From positions 46,577-110,576 of the forward strand of contig NZ_CABPSC010000017.1 in NCBI RefSeq assembly GCF_902459585.1: a DNA stretch of 64,000 nucleotides. Direction: 5' to 3'. The notes under the pieces are model-generated. The model saw only the letters and a list, made by a program, of their open reading frames with translations. It had not been told where the DNA came from and ran no database searches. A program made the position numbers and the translations under genes. This document shows positions 35,778 through 45,309 of the stretch, piece after piece (within the stretch, counting starts at the first letter, position 1; each line of letters starts with the position of its first letter). Origin of the DNA: Pandoraea nosoerga (GTDB lineage: Bacteria; Pseudomonadota; Gammaproteobacteria; Burkholderiales; Burkholderiaceae).

Positions 35778-37211
35778 TCATGCGTGGCCCACCTGAACGA
35801 TCTTCAACGTGTTGGTGCCGCCGGGCTGCCCCATCGGTTCGCCGACCGTCAGCACGATCGTGTCGCCGCGCTTGACCACGCCGCTCGAGAGCAGCAGTTG
35901 CTCTGCCTGCTTGAGCGCCTGATCGCGGTCGTGCGCCGCATCGGCTCGCATCGCGTAGACGTTGCGATACAGCGCCATCTTGCGATGGCTGCCGAGCTGC
36001 GACGTCAGCGCGAAAATCGGCACATGGATCTTGTGGCGGGACAGCCACAGCGCCGTGGCGCCTGACTCGGTGAGCGCCACGATCGCTTTCGCGCCAAGAT
36101 GATACGCGGTAAACAGCGCCCCGGCCGCAATCGTCTGATCGATGCGCGTAAAAGTTTGGTCCAGCCAGTCGCGGTCGAGTTCCACGGTCTCCGAGCGTTC
36201 GGCCTCGACGCAGATCGCCGCCATCGTCTCGATCGTCTCGACCGGGTACTTGCCTGCGGCGCTCTCGGCCGAGAGCATCACGGCGTCGGTGCCGTCGAGC
36301 ACGGCGTTGGCCACGTCCGACACCTCGGCGCGCGTGGGCACCGGATTGTGGATCATCGACTCCATCATCTGCGTTGCCGTGATGGTCGTCTTGTTCATCT
36401 CGCGCGCCAGGCGAATCATGCGCTTTTGCAGCGCCGGCACCGCCGCGTTGCCGACTTCGATGGCCAGGTCGCCACGCGCGACCATGATGCAGTCCGACGC
36501 CGCCAGGATCTCCTCGAGCGCCGGAATGGCTTCGGCGCGCTCGATCTTGGCGATCATCAGCGGCTTGATGCCGTAAGGCTCGCCCGCCACGTTCGCCAGG
36601 CGCCGCGCCATTTCCATGTCCGTGGCGTTCTTCGGAAACGAGACCGCGACGTAATCGGCGCCCAGCGCCATCGCGGTCTTGATGTCTTCCATGTCCTTGG
36701 CGGTCAGCGCCGGAGCCGTGAGGCCGCCACCCTGGCGGTTGATACCCTTGTTGTTCGACAGGTCGCCGCCGACCTTCACCGTCGTGTGAATCTCGTTGCC
36801 CAGCACGCGATCGACGATCAGCACGATCAGGCCGTCGTTGAGCAGCAGCACGTCGCCCGCGCGCACGTCGCGCGGCAGCTCCTTGTAGTCCAGCCCGACA
36901 CGCTCGTCGTTACCGAGCTCGCAGTCCGCATCCAGAATGAACTTGGCGCCGGCCTCGAGCGTGGTCTTGCCGTTCTCGAACTTGCCGACGCGAATCTTCG
37001 GGCCCTGCAGATCGGCCATGATGGCCACTTCTCGGCCCGCCGCCCGGGCAGCGGCACGCACCATCTCGGCGCGCTCGATGTGGTCCTGCGCCTTGCCGTG
37101 CGAGAAGTTCAGCCGGACAACGTCGACGCCCGCGGCGATCATGCGCGAGAGCACTTCCGGCGTGCTCGATGCCGGACCGATGGTGGCGACGATCTTGGTG
37201 GAGCGGTTCAT
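35778..37211 (-). CDS. pyk: Pyruvate kinase
   Basis: 477 residues with ATG 37211 (MNRSTKIVATIGPASSTPE), chosen for GGAAG 5 bases upstream and family length; ATG at 37220 and 37256 are also in frame. Motifs: VDVVRLNFSHG, IMADLQGPKIRVG, TVKVGGDLSNNKGINRQGGGL, DYVAVSFPKNATDM, the active-site signature LMIAKIERAEAIP and IMVARGDLAIEVG, TITATQMMESMIHNPVPTRAEVSDVANAVLDGTDAVMLSAESA. Converts PEP and ADP to pyruvate and ATP. Follows pgk on the same strand. Confidence 0.96.
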   Translation of the reverse strand: MNRSTKIVATIGPASSTPEVLSRMIAAGVDVVRLNFSHGKAQDHIERAEMVRAAARAAGREVAIMADLQGPKIRVGKFENGKTTLEAGAKFILDADCELGNDERVGLDYKELPRDVRAGDVLLLNDGLIVLIVDRVLGNEIHTTVKVGGDLSNNKGINRQGGGLTAPALTAKDMEDIKTAMALGADYVAVSFPKNATDMEMARRLANVAGEPYGIKPLMIAKIERAEAIPALEEILAASDCIMVARGDLAIEVGNAAVPALQKRMIRLAREMNKTTITATQMMESMIHNPVPTRAEVSDVANAVLDGTDAVMLSAESAAGKYPVETIETMAAICVEAERSETVELDRDWLDQTFTRIDQTIAAGALFTAYHLGAKAIVALTESGATALWLSRHKIHVPIFALTSQLGSHRKMALYRNVYAMRADAAHDRDQALKQAEQLLLSSGVVKRGDTIVLTVGEPMGQPGGTNTLKIVQVGHA

Positions 37212-37447
37212 TACTTCCATCTCTTCATCCTCTTTTGGTAACAGCGCGTTCGACATTGCTGGCGCTTAGAGGTTTGTAGCGCATTTAGGCCGTCGCAGGT
37301 TAACCAAAAAGTTCGTATTGTCAGTACGAAATCGTTCGATTCGATCTCTGACGTTCGCAATGAGAGGAACAAAACCCTCGCCTTCCGCTCCCGTCAAACG
37401 CCGTCCGATCGGCCCGGATGCTCCGCCCCACCTGGTTTTTGCGCGCT

Positions 37448-38653
37448 TCAGGCGGCCTGAGCGGCGCGTTGTTGCAGCACATCGACCGCCGGCAGCGTCT
37501 TGCCCTCGAGGAATTCGAGGAATGCGCCGCCGCCGGTCGAGATGTAGCTCACCTGATCGGCAATGCCGTACTTGGCAATGGCGGCAAGCGTGTCGCCGCC
37601 GCCGGCAATCGAAAAGCCTCTGGCGGCCGCGATGGCGCGCGCCAGGGTTTCGGTGCCATGGCCGAACTGGTCGAATTCGAACACGCCGACCGGGCCGTTC
37701 CACACGATCGTGCCGGCGCCGGACAACTGCTCGGCGAGCCGGGCGGCCGTTTGCGGGCCGATGTTGAGAATCATGTCGTTGGCGTCCACGTCGGCGGCGG
37801 CCTTCACGCTCGCTTCGGCCGTCGGGCTGAATTCCGTGGCGCACACCACGTCCGTGGGGATCGGCACCGAGGCGCCGCGGGCGGCCATCGCGTCGATGAT
37901 CGCCCTGGCCTCGCCGACCAGATCGGCTTCGGCGAGCGACTTACCGATCGGCAGGCCGGCCGCGAGCATGAACGTGTTGGCAATGCCGCCGCCCACGATC
38001 AGCTGATCGACCTTGTCGGCAAGCGACTTGAGAATGGTGAGCTTGGTGGAGACCTTCGAGCCCGCGACGATGGCCACGAGCGGACGGGCCGGCGCGTTGA
38101 GCGCCTTGCCCAGCGCCTCGAGTTCGGCGGCAAGCAGCGGGCCGGCGCAGGCCACCGGCGCGTACCTGGCGATGCCGTGCGTGGTGGCCTCGGCGCGGTG
38201 CGCGGTGCCGAACGCGTCGTTCACGTACACGTCGCACAGCCTGGCCATCTTCTGCGCCAGTTCGTCGTTGTCCTTCTTCTCGCCCTTGTTGACGCGGCAG
38301 TTCTCGAGCAGCACGACCGTGCCCGGCGCCACGTCGAAGCCGCCGTCGACCCAGTCGGCGACGAGCTTCACGTCACGGCCGAGCAGCTCGGACAGGCGCC
38401 GCGCCACGGGGGCGAGCGAGTCGGCCGGCTTGAATTCGCCCTCGGTCGGACGCCCCAGGTGCGAGGTCACCATCACGGCGGCGCCGGCGTCGAGCGACAT
38501 CCGGATGGCCGGCACCGACGCGCGAATGCGCGTGTCTTCCGTGATACGGCCCTCGTCGTCTTGCGGCACGTTCAAATCGGCGCGGATGAATACACGTTTG
38601 CCCGCAAGGCGGCCCTGAGCGATCAGATCGGTAAGACGGACGACGGAAGCCAT
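37448..38653 (-). CDS. pgk: Phosphoglycerate kinase
   Basis: 401 residues. Signature motifs: [121 protein letters not shown] and [18 protein letters not shown] with [21 protein letters not shown]. Glycolysis and gluconeogenesis. First in the pgk-pyk-fba order along transcription. Confidence 0.97.
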   Translation of the reverse strand: MASVVRLTDLIAQGRLAGKRVFIRADLNVPQDDEGRITEDTRIRASVPAIRMSLDAGAAVMVTSHLGRPTEGEFKPADSLAPVARRLSELLGRDVKLVADWVDGGFDVAPGTVVLLENCRVNKGEKKDNDELAQKMARLCDVYVNDAFGTAHRAEATTHGIARYAPVACAGPLLAAELEALGKALNAPARPLVAIVAGSKVSTKLTILKSLADKVDQLIVGGGIANTFMLAAGLPIGKSLAEADLVGEARAIIDAMAARGASVPIPTDVVCATEFSPTAEASVKAAADVDANDMILNIGPQTAARLAEQLSGAGTIVWNGPVGVFEFDQFGHGTETLARAIAAARGFSIAGGGDTLAAIAKYGIADQVSYISTGGGAFLEFLEGKTLPAVDVLQQRAAQAA

Positions 38654-38738
38654 GAGAATCCGGAATGAATGGTGGGAAAAACATGCATTTTAACTGATCC
38701 GACCGGCCGAATGCCCATTTTGGCGTTCGCAGTTTCGC

Positions 38739-39062
38739 CTACAGGAACAGGCGCCCCAGCGTGTAGACGGCCATGCCCACGACGATCATCTCGATCATGT
38801 TGCGCCGCCACACGAACCAGCCCGTAGCAGCCACGGCAGCGGCCAGCTTGTGGTTGCCCGGATGCAGCGCGAACTGGTGGTCGAGCAGCAGCACCTCGGG
38901 CACCACGATGACGGCGAGCGCCGCCGCGGGCGCGTAGCGCAACGCTCGCTGCAGCCGCGGCGGCAGCGTGACGCGATCGCCCGCGAGCAGGAAGAACGTG
39001 CGCGTGATGATCGTCACCACGGTCATCGCCACGAAGGCGAACCAGATTTCGAACGTGCTCAT
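38739..39062 (-). CDS. azlD: AzlD-family branched-chain amino acid exporter subunit
   Basis: 107 residues with four hydrophobic segments (WFAFVAMTVVTIITRTFFLLAG, LRYAPAAALAVIVVPEVLL, LAAAVAATGWFVW, MIEMIVVGMAVYTLGRLFL). AzlD is the small partner of AzlC in export of branched-chain amino acids (and azaleucine resistance). Its start overlaps the azlC stop by 4 bases (translational coupling). Confidence 0.93.
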   Translation of the reverse strand: MSTFEIWFAFVAMTVVTIITRTFFLLAGDRVTLPPRLQRALRYAPAAALAVIVVPEVLLLDHQFALHPGNHKLAAAVAATGWFVWRRNMIEMIVVGMAVYTLGRLFL

Positions 39063-39871
39063 GAGCGCGACTCCCGGGAAGCGGACGGCTTGCCGGCCGG
39101 CGCGAGCTTCTTCGCGCGACGCGCGGCGAGCTCGTCGCACACCATGCCGGCCGCGAGCGCGCCAAGCACGCCCAGCACGAGATTGAGGCGATACGGCAGA
39201 TCGAACGCGAGCAGCCCGATGACCGACGCCAGCGTGACCACCAGCAGCGTCGAGCGCGTGGTGATGGTGTGCACCATCATGGGAATGAGCGCGAGCGTAC
39301 CCGCGAAGCCGAGTCCCCACGTGTCGGGCACGAGCGCGCCGAGCAGAATGCCGATGACCGACGAAACATGCCAGACCACCCAGTTGCTGAGGGTGATGCC
39401 GTAATACGTGCCCTCCTTGCCCGGCACGTAGCCGGTGGCGAAGTTCTGGTTCATGAACATCACGAAGCCCAGATCGCCGTTCACGTAGCCCAGCACCAGA
39501 CGCCGGGGCAGCGACAGATACGAGAAGTGCGGCTGGAGCGCCGCGCTGAAGATCACGAAACGCAGGTTGACGATGCCCACGGTGAGCAGGATGGTCCAAA
39601 GCGGCAGCCCCGCGGCGAATAGCGGCAGCGACGCCAGTTGAGCCGATCCGGCGTAGAGCATCAGCGTCATGCCGATGGCCTGCGGCACGGTAAGCACCGA
39701 CTTGCTCATGGCGACGCCCGTCACGAGGCCCCACGAGAAGATGGCGGGCAACAGCGGGGAAATAATGCGGAAACCGGCCGCGAACCCATCACGTTCAGCG
39801 GCAGGCAGACGAAGCATTGGCATGGTCGGTTGGGGGGCGAACGCCGGGGCAAGCGGCGCGGTGTCTGGCAT
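39059..39871 (-). CDS. azlC: AzlC-family branched-chain amino acid permease
   Basis: 270 residues, seven or more membrane helices. AzlC features: GFAAGFRIISPLLPAIFSWGLVTGVAMSKSVL, QAIGMTLMLYAGSAQLASLPLFAAGLPLWTILLTVGIVNLRFVIFSAAL, YLSLPRRLVLGYVNGDLGFVMF. The N-terminal 30 residues are not membrane-spanning and the start could be the internal MPMLRLPAAER. Pairs with the downstream AzlD gene, probably for amino-acid efflux. Confidence 0.93.
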   Translation of the reverse strand: MPDTAPLAPAFAPQPTMPMLRLPAAERDGFAAGFRIISPLLPAIFSWGLVTGVAMSKSVLTVPQAIGMTLMLYAGSAQLASLPLFAAGLPLWTILLTVGIVNLRFVIFSAALQPHFSYLSLPRRLVLGYVNGDLGFVMFMNQNFATGYVPGKEGTYYGITLSNWVVWHVSSVIGILLGALVPDTWGLGFAGTLALIPMMVHTITTRSTLLVVTLASVIGLLAFDLPYRLNLVLGVLGALAAGMVCDELAARRAKKLAPAGKPSASRESRS

Positions 39872-40270
39872 TGCGGGGCGAAGCGGTCCCGACGGCGCCC
39901 GGCACGCCCGAGATGACCGCTACGCGGCCACGGCGCCCGCCTGGCTTGCCGGAGTCTGTCCTGAATATATTCGTCATTGGCGGCGGACGACGGTCCATTA
40001 TAGCCATGGTAAGTAGTTGCTTAGTACGTTCATGGCGTACATCCGCACGTTTTCGCAGACGCAACGGGCGAGGTGTCGCGCGCACGCCACGCGGGGACGA
40101 AACCGGTCGGCCATGCAGACGCCGCCGTAGCGGCCCTGCGTCCGCAAAGGGCTGCTGCTGCTTTACAATAGCGACTTTTGGTGAATCGGCCGGGCGCCGG
40201 ACATGAGGCTTTCCGTGTCGCCGGCCGGGCAATTCCCGAAATCCCGAATACCCATCACGGTCAGAACCCC
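39872..40270. other. Divergent region azlC / zinc-ribbon gene
   Basis: 399 bases without a gene. Has the palindrome GAATATATTC at 39964-39973 and a TACAAT at 40164-40169, a possible -10 for the zinc-ribbon and waaF genes, with no clear -35. Confidence 0.5.
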
Positions 40271-40468
40271 ATGAGCGAAGTCAAAGAAATGCCGGTCGTC
40301 GAAGTCGGCGCCGAAGATCTGCCGGTCCATTGTCCGAATCCGAAGATGGAAGCCTGGAGCGCCCATCCGCGCGTGTTCATCGACGTCAGCCACGGCGAAG
40401 CCGCGTGCCCCTACTGCGGCACCCGCTATCGGCTGAAGGCCGGCGTCGTGCTCAAGGGCCATCACTGA
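40271..40468 (+). CDS. Small zinc-ribbon (zf-CHCC) protein
   Basis: 65 residues from ATG 40271. Zinc ligands are evident: HCPNPK near the middle and CPYCGTRYRL near the C-terminus, the CHCC ribbon common in proteobacterial and mitochondrial small zinc proteins (complex I-linked in mitochondria). Starts 100 bases before waaF on the same strand. In beta-proteobacteria it is often placed near lipopolysaccharide or branched-chain transferase genes; the job here is not known. Confidence 0.85.
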   Translation: MSEVKEMPVVEVGAEDLPVHCPNPKMEAWSAHPRVFIDVSHGEAACPYCGTRYRLKAGVVLKGHH

Positions 40469-40574
40469 GCCGTCTGCCCCCTGGACGGGTGGGCGCAGCC
40501 CATCTGCGTGACGACGCGCCGCCCGTGCCCCTTTCCGTTTCATCGCTACGCTTAACGTAAGAGTCTCCGCCACG

Positions 40575-41600
40575 ATGCATAAAGCCTTGGTGATCGCCCC
40601 CAACTGGATTGGGGACGCGCTGATGGCGCAGCCGTTGTTTACCCTGCTGAGGCGTCTGCATCCGCGTCTGACCATCGACGCGATCGCGCCCGGCTGGGTC
40701 GCCCCGGTTCTGGAGCGCATGCCGGAGATTTCGCGCGTGGTCTCGACCGACCTCGCGCACGGCAAGTTGCAGCCGCTCGAGCGTTACCGGCTCGCGAGCG
40801 TGCTCGCCGACGAGGGATACGACGCCGCCTACGTGCTGCCGAATTCGCTGAAGTCGGCGCTGATTCCGTGGCTCGCGCGCATTCCGCTGCGCATCGGCTA
40901 CAAGGGCGAGCAGCGCTACGGCCTGCTCAACGTGCGCCACGCCAACCCGCGCAAGGACGAACGCCCGCCGATGGTGCGCCACTACGCGGCGCTTGCCTTC
41001 GCGCCCGGCGCGAAGCTGCCCGAGACGCTGCCCACGCCGCGCATCGAGGCCGACCTGAACGAGTCCGCCCGCGTGTACGCCCGCTTCGGGCTGGATTTGC
41101 GCGTGCCGCTCGTCGTGTTCTGTCCCGGCGCCGAGTTCGGTCCGGCCAAGCGCTGGCCGCCGGGGCATTTCGCGCAGCTCGCCCAGTTGGTTCGCCGCTC
41201 GTTCCCGTATGCGCAGATCGTCGCGCTCGGCTCGGGCAAGGATGGCGCGCTGGCCCAGCAAATCGCGGCCGACGCGCCGTTCGTGCGCAATCTTTGCGGG
41301 CAGACGTCGCTCGCCGAGGCCTGCGCCCTGCTCGCGCGCGCCAACGCCGTGGTGAGCAACGACTCGGGACTGATGCACGTCACAGCAGCGCTGCGCCGGC
41401 CGCAGATCGCGCTTTTCGGTTCGTCCGATCCGCGCCACACGCCGCCGCTGTCCGACCAGGCGCATGTCCTGTGGCTACAATTGGAGTGCAGCCCGTGTTT
41501 CGCCCGCGAATGCCCGCTCGGCCACACGCGCTGCCTCAACGAGCTGATGCCCGAGCACGTGTTCGCGAACCTGCGCAACATCCTGCTCACGCAGCGCTGA
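40575..41600 (+). CDS. waaF: Lipopolysaccharide heptosyltransferase II WaaF
   Basis: 341 residues, GT9 family. Opening KALVIAPNWIGDALMAQPLFTLLRRLHP, then ISRVVSTDLAHGKLQPLERYRLA, AYVLPNSLKSALIPWLARIPLRIGYKGEQRYGLLN, VVFCPGAEFGPAKRWPPGHFAQLA, NLCGQTSLAEACALLARANAVVSNDSGLMHVTAAL and the end LFGSSDPRHTPPLSDQAHVLWLQLECSPCFARECPLGHTRCLNELMPEHV. Adds the second heptose to the inner core in the cytoplasm. Confidence 0.95.
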   Translation: MHKALVIAPNWIGDALMAQPLFTLLRRLHPRLTIDAIAPGWVAPVLERMPEISRVVSTDLAHGKLQPLERYRLASVLADEGYDAAYVLPNSLKSALIPWLARIPLRIGYKGEQRYGLLNVRHANPRKDERPPMVRHYAALAFAPGAKLPETLPTPRIEADLNESARVYARFGLDLRVPLVVFCPGAEFGPAKRWPPGHFAQLAQLVRRSFPYAQIVALGSGKDGALAQQIAADAPFVRNLCGQTSLAEACALLARANAVVSNDSGLMHVTAALRRPQIALFGSSDPRHTPPLSDQAHVLWLQLECSPCFARECPLGHTRCLNELMPEHVFANLRNILLTQR

Positions 41601-41686
41601 GCCGGCGCCCGCAGCGGATGACGATATGCGCGCAATCATCGCCGTCCGGCCGCAGCCCGCCCCGTAACACTCAACGGTAGATCCTC

Positions 41687-42142
41687 ATGCCACGTTTTGT
41701 CCGTCTGTTCGACGCCGCCAGTGAAACCATCACGGCCTTTTACGACGCGCTGCGCCGGGGCCAGACGGATCGCGCCATGTCGCTGTGGGCGAACGAGGAT
41801 TTCGTGAGCTACATCCGCGCCGACGGCACGCGCTGGGATGGCCTCGAGCAGATCCGCAGCGGCCTTGTCGCACAGTTCGCGCAAAGCGTCGTGCTGCTCG
41901 ACTCGCTCGACACGACCGAGTACGACACGGTTGGCACGGTGGTGCATACGGCGACCGAGGCGATGCGCGTGGGCAACGAAGACGCGGGCCAGACCACCGC
42001 CCAACTCATCCACACGACGTATGTCCTCGTGCACGAGCAGGGCGACTGGCGCTTCGCGCACATCCACTCCAGCCCGTTGCCGCCGCATGCCGTCGAGCAA
42101 TTCAGCCTGATGATGCACGCGCGTCCGGACGGGCTGCACTGA
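41687..42142 (+). CDS. NTF2-like (SnoaL/DUF4440-type) protein
   Basis: 151 residues. The cone-shaped NTF2 fold is suggested by ITAFYDALRRGQTDRAMSLWANEDFVSYIRADGTRWDGLEQIRSGL and YVLVHEQGDWRFAHIHSSPLPP. Small family members act as isomerase-like domains or ligand binders, and no specific substrate is evident. Lies 86 bases after waaF and 17 before a hydrolase gene, so it probably shares a transcript with the next two. Confidence 0.8.
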   Translation: MPRFVRLFDAASETITAFYDALRRGQTDRAMSLWANEDFVSYIRADGTRWDGLEQIRSGLVAQFAQSVVLLDSLDTTEYDTVGTVVHTATEAMRVGNEDAGQTTAQLIHTTYVLVHEQGDWRFAHIHSSPLPPHAVEQFSLMMHARPDGLH

Positions 42143-42158
42143 TCGGCGCGGTGTCGCG

Positions 42159-43190
42159 ATGACGGCCCGGCCGGCAGCATTTGTCCCTCAGGATTACCGC
42201 GCGCCGCGGTGGCTGCCCGACGGTCACAGCCAGACGATCTATCCGGCCCTGCTCGGCCGCCGTCCGCACGTGCAATTCCGGCGCGAGACCTGGGACACGC
42301 CCGACGGCGATTTCGTCGACGTGGACTGGCTCGTGGCGCCGCCGGCGGCCCACCAGGCGCCGCCAACGCCCGAAGGACTCGTCCAGACGCCGCTCGTGGT
42401 GCTCTTTCACGGGCTCGAAGGCAGTTCCGGCAGTCACTACGCGCGCACGCTCATGCGCGAAGTCGAGGCTCAGGGCTGGCGCGGCGTGATACCGCACTTT
42501 CGCAGTTGCAGCGGGCGCCTGAACCGCGCACCGCGCTTCTACCATTCGGGCGACAGCACCGAACTCGACTGGATGCTGCGGCGCCTGCGCGCCAACACGT
42601 CGGGACCGATCTTCGCCGCGGGCGTATCACTGGGCGGCAACGTGCTGTTGCGCTGGCTCGGCGAACGCGAAGGGCAAGCCGCGCAGGTCGTGAGCGCGGC
42701 CTGCGCGATCTCCGCGCCGCTCGATCTGCGCGCGGGAGGCCTCGCGCTCTCGCGCGGCTTCAACATGGTGTACACGCGCAACTTCCTGGGCACGCTCAAG
42801 AAGAAAGCGCTCGCCAAACTCGAACAGTATCCCGGGCTGTATGACCGTGAGCTGATGATGGCCGCGCGCGATCTCGGCGAATTCGATCATGTGGTGACGG
42901 CGCCGCTGCACGGCTATCACAGTGCATTCGACTACTACACACGCGCATCGAGCAAACCGATCCTGCCGGCCATCGAGGTGCCCACGCTCGTGATCAATGC
43001 GCGCAACGATCCGTTCCAGCCGGCCAATGCCCTGCCAGGCGAAGACGACGTCGGCCGCTACGTGCATTTGCTGCAGCCGGCGCACGGCGGACACGTCGGC
43101 TTCATGAGCGGAGCGTTTCCCGGCGGCCTCACCTGGATGCCGCGCACGGTCATCGACTATTTCCGCCAGTTTCTGCCGGCTGCCGTCTGA
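42159..43190 (+). CDS. YheT-family alpha/beta hydrolase
   Basis: 343 residues. Motifs of the YheT/AB hydrolase (EC 3.1.1 esterase-like) family: YRAPRWLPDGHSQTIYPAL, VVLFHGLEGSSGSHYARTLMREVEAQGWRGVIPHFRSCSGRLNR, YHSGDSTELDWMLRRLRA, nucleophile elbow GVSLGGNVLLRWLGE, FDYYTRASSKPILPAIEVPTLVINARNDPF and the C-terminal His in AHGGHVGFM. Probable lipid or ester hydrolase; physiological substrate unknown. Confidence 0.92.
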   Translation: MTARPAAFVPQDYRAPRWLPDGHSQTIYPALLGRRPHVQFRRETWDTPDGDFVDVDWLVAPPAAHQAPPTPEGLVQTPLVVLFHGLEGSSGSHYARTLMREVEAQGWRGVIPHFRSCSGRLNRAPRFYHSGDSTELDWMLRRLRANTSGPIFAAGVSLGGNVLLRWLGEREGQAAQVVSAACAISAPLDLRAGGLALSRGFNMVYTRNFLGTLKKKALAKLEQYPGLYDRELMMAARDLGEFDHVVTAPLHGYHSAFDYYTRASSKPILPAIEVPTLVINARNDPFQPANALPGEDDVGRYVHLLQPAHGGHVGFMSGAFPGGLTWMPRTVIDYFRQFLPAAV

Positions 43191-43199
43191 GGTGACGCT

Positions 43200-43880
43200 A
43201 TGGATGAAATCGTTCGACAGGCCATGGCCAAATGGCCGAACGTGCCGCATTGCTACGGCTGGCTCGCGCTCGACCGGCGTGGCCAGTGGCGCATGCGAGA
43301 CGACGCCGCGCAGGCCGCCGGCGCGCCCGGCGACCCGATTCGTCACGCCGCGCTGGTTGCGTTCATCGCGCGCAACTATGCCTGCGACGACGGAGGACGG
43401 TGGTACTTCCAGAACGGACCGCAACGCGTGTACGTGGCGCTCGCATATGCGCCGTTCGTCGTGCGACTGACGTGGGACGCCATGGCCCGTGGCGGACGTG
43501 GCGCGCCGGTGCTCACCGATCAGCTCGGACGCGCGTTCGCACCGCAAGCCTGCCTGCTCGACGAGGACGGAAACGTCGCGTTCGCCGGCGGGGCAAGCGA
43601 GGCGAGAGCGGCGGACGAATCAGAGGCGAATTCGAAAGCCGGCCCGACGCTCGCGCTGCTGCACGATCACGACATCGACCTGCTCACGCAGGTCTCCGAT
43701 CTCGCGCAGGCATTCGAAGTGTTCGATAGCAGTGAGAGCGATGCGATCCGAGCGCGACAGTTCACGCGTATGCATTGGCGCAACGGCGACTCCCTGCCCT
43801 TCGCTTTCGTCCGCGCGGACACCTTGGCGCAGACCTATGGTTTCGAGCGGAATCCACAGATTGGCGCTCAAGGGGCGTGA
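43200..43880 (+). CDS. Conserved uncharacterised beta-proteobacterial protein
   Basis: 226 residues. The N-terminal half has WPNVPHCYGWLALDRRGQWRMRDDAAQAAG, RNYACDDGGRWYFQNGPQRVYVALAYAPFVVRL and a C-terminal TRMHWRNGDSLPFAFVRADTLAQTYGFERNP. The gene often follows the YheT-type hydrolase in Burkholderiales, as here (9 bp gap). It appears to be a soluble two-domain protein with an acidic spacer (residues 125-150). No function is known to me. Confidence 0.8.
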   Translation: MDEIVRQAMAKWPNVPHCYGWLALDRRGQWRMRDDAAQAAGAPGDPIRHAALVAFIARNYACDDGGRWYFQNGPQRVYVALAYAPFVVRLTWDAMARGGRGAPVLTDQLGRAFAPQACLLDEDGNVAFAGGASEARAADESEANSKAGPTLALLHDHDIDLLTQVSDLAQAFEVFDSSESDAIRARQFTRMHWRNGDSLPFAFVRADTLAQTYGFERNPQIGAQGA

Positions 43881-43884
43881 GCGG

Positions 43885-45186
43885 TTACTCGGCGGCGTCC
43901 CGTTGCACTGGCTCAGCCGTATCGAAGGCTGCGGGATATCGATCGGAATAGAATTTTTCGACGCTACCCTCCGCATCTTTTACGCCAAGGAGTCTCCATG
44001 GCTCACTGGCGAGGCACGATGACAACACGGCAATGCTGACCAGGCCGCCATACAGCCACCATCTGCCTTCCATGGTGTGAGAAGCGTATGAAATGCCATA
44101 CAGCGCGAACGACAACATACCCGCCAGTCGGGTTGTCAGCAGCGTTGCACCAGCGACTCTGACGCGCACGCGCGATGGCAGCGCGATTACGCGCCGGTCA
44201 ATACCATTCATCGACAAACAAGCCCCGATGGCCCCTGCCGACATCAAGCTCGCTCCCGGCCAAACGGTGGTATCCGCGACCGTCGCCATTGCGAGGCTGA
44301 CACCCAGCGCTGCCCAACCGGCAACATAGCCAGGCCTGCGTCCGAATGCGCCGGCAAGCATCGGATGAAGAATCGCAACGCCCGCGATAGATCCGATAAC
44401 GAATGCAGCGATCAGCCAGCCGGCCTGCGACTCCGGTAGTCGGGCCTGCCGCACGAGTTGAGGAATGAGCACCGGCACGACCCCTGCGGTCGCGACACCC
44501 AGCAACATGTCCCAGAGCGTGAAGCATCGTTCCGCCGATAGTCGGATTTTTAAGGCGAAGCCGGCAAACGTACGATGCAGTATCGTCTTCGCGGAAATGG
44601 GCACCGGCGATTGCCTCCGATCCGGCGACGGCGGTGTCGGCAGTCTTAACAGGATGGGAAGCGCGCAACAACCGAGGACTGCCAGGCACCCCAAAGCGTA
44701 TTGCCAGGTATAGAGGAGTAAAGCCGTGCCGGCCAGCAATGGTCCACAGATACGGCCGAGATTGACCACGACCCGTTTCAGTCGAAACGCCGCGAGCACG
44801 CGGACCTTTTCGACCGTCTCCGCCGGATAGACGCCAAGCAGCGGTTGCATGGACGCAAATGCGGCGACAGCAATCATGTCGTTCAGCATCCAGAAAGTCA
44901 GGCCAAGCGCTGCCCCCGCAATCGCGAGCCGCGAAATGCCGGATAGCACGATGATCGAACACGCCCAACGCATGACCTGCGCCCGCGAAAGCTGCTCGGT
45001 CCATAAAGTGGCTACTGGCAGCGCGATGACAGCACATGCGGCAAGCGCAATCTCATAGGCCACCACGCCCGTCGCGCCGAAGCGGTCAAGCAAGACGATA
45101 GGAACCACCGCGTTCCACATCCGCAAGAAGCCAATCCAACGACAGATAAGCGAGAAATAGGGGCACGTTTTGGCAGAAGCGACCAC
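43885..45186 (-). CDS. MFS transporter, less GC-rich than neighbours
   Basis: 433 residues if GTG 45186 is used; a short form from ATG 45120 (MWNAVVPIVLLDRF) is possible. About 11-12 hydrophobic helices with MFS layout (FGATGVVAYEIALAACAVIALPVATLW, GCLAVLGCCALPILL, WDMLLGVATAGVVPVLIPQL). Its base composition is lower than the flanks (44041-44100 has 32 G+C of 60), suggesting recent transfer. Convergent with the preceding plus-strand gene (5-base gap). A perfect 9-bp hairpin overlaps the GTG start region (45183-45205). Substrate unknown. Confidence 0.75.
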   Translation of the reverse strand: MVASAKTCPYFSLICRWIGFLRMWNAVVPIVLLDRFGATGVVAYEIALAACAVIALPVATLWTEQLSRAQVMRWACSIIVLSGISRLAIAGAALGLTFWMLNDMIAVAAFASMQPLLGVYPAETVEKVRVLAAFRLKRVVVNLGRICGPLLAGTALLLYTWQYALGCLAVLGCCALPILLRLPTPPSPDRRQSPVPISAKTILHRTFAGFALKIRLSAERCFTLWDMLLGVATAGVVPVLIPQLVRQARLPESQAGWLIAAFVIGSIAGVAILHPMLAGAFGRRPGYVAGWAALGVSLAMATVADTTVWPGASLMSAGAIGACLSMNGIDRRVIALPSRVRVRVAGATLLTTRLAGMLSFALYGISYASHTMEGRWWLYGGLVSIAVLSSCLASEPWRLLGVKDAEGSVEKFYSDRYPAAFDTAEPVQRDAAE

Positions 45187-45309
45187 GGCCGGAAATCGGC
45201 CGTGGCAACTACGAGGTGAGAAACCAGGTCAGTGAGCAGCTACAAAATGCTCCACGCTTGCGTCAGCTATGTCGACGCCAAATTGACTCAGCAACCGCGT
45301 ATGCAACGC

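Noticed and set aside
45183-45205. Terminator for the bepA-like gene
   Set aside because: The 9-bp stem has no T-run on either strand; kept only as a hairpin at the MFS start.
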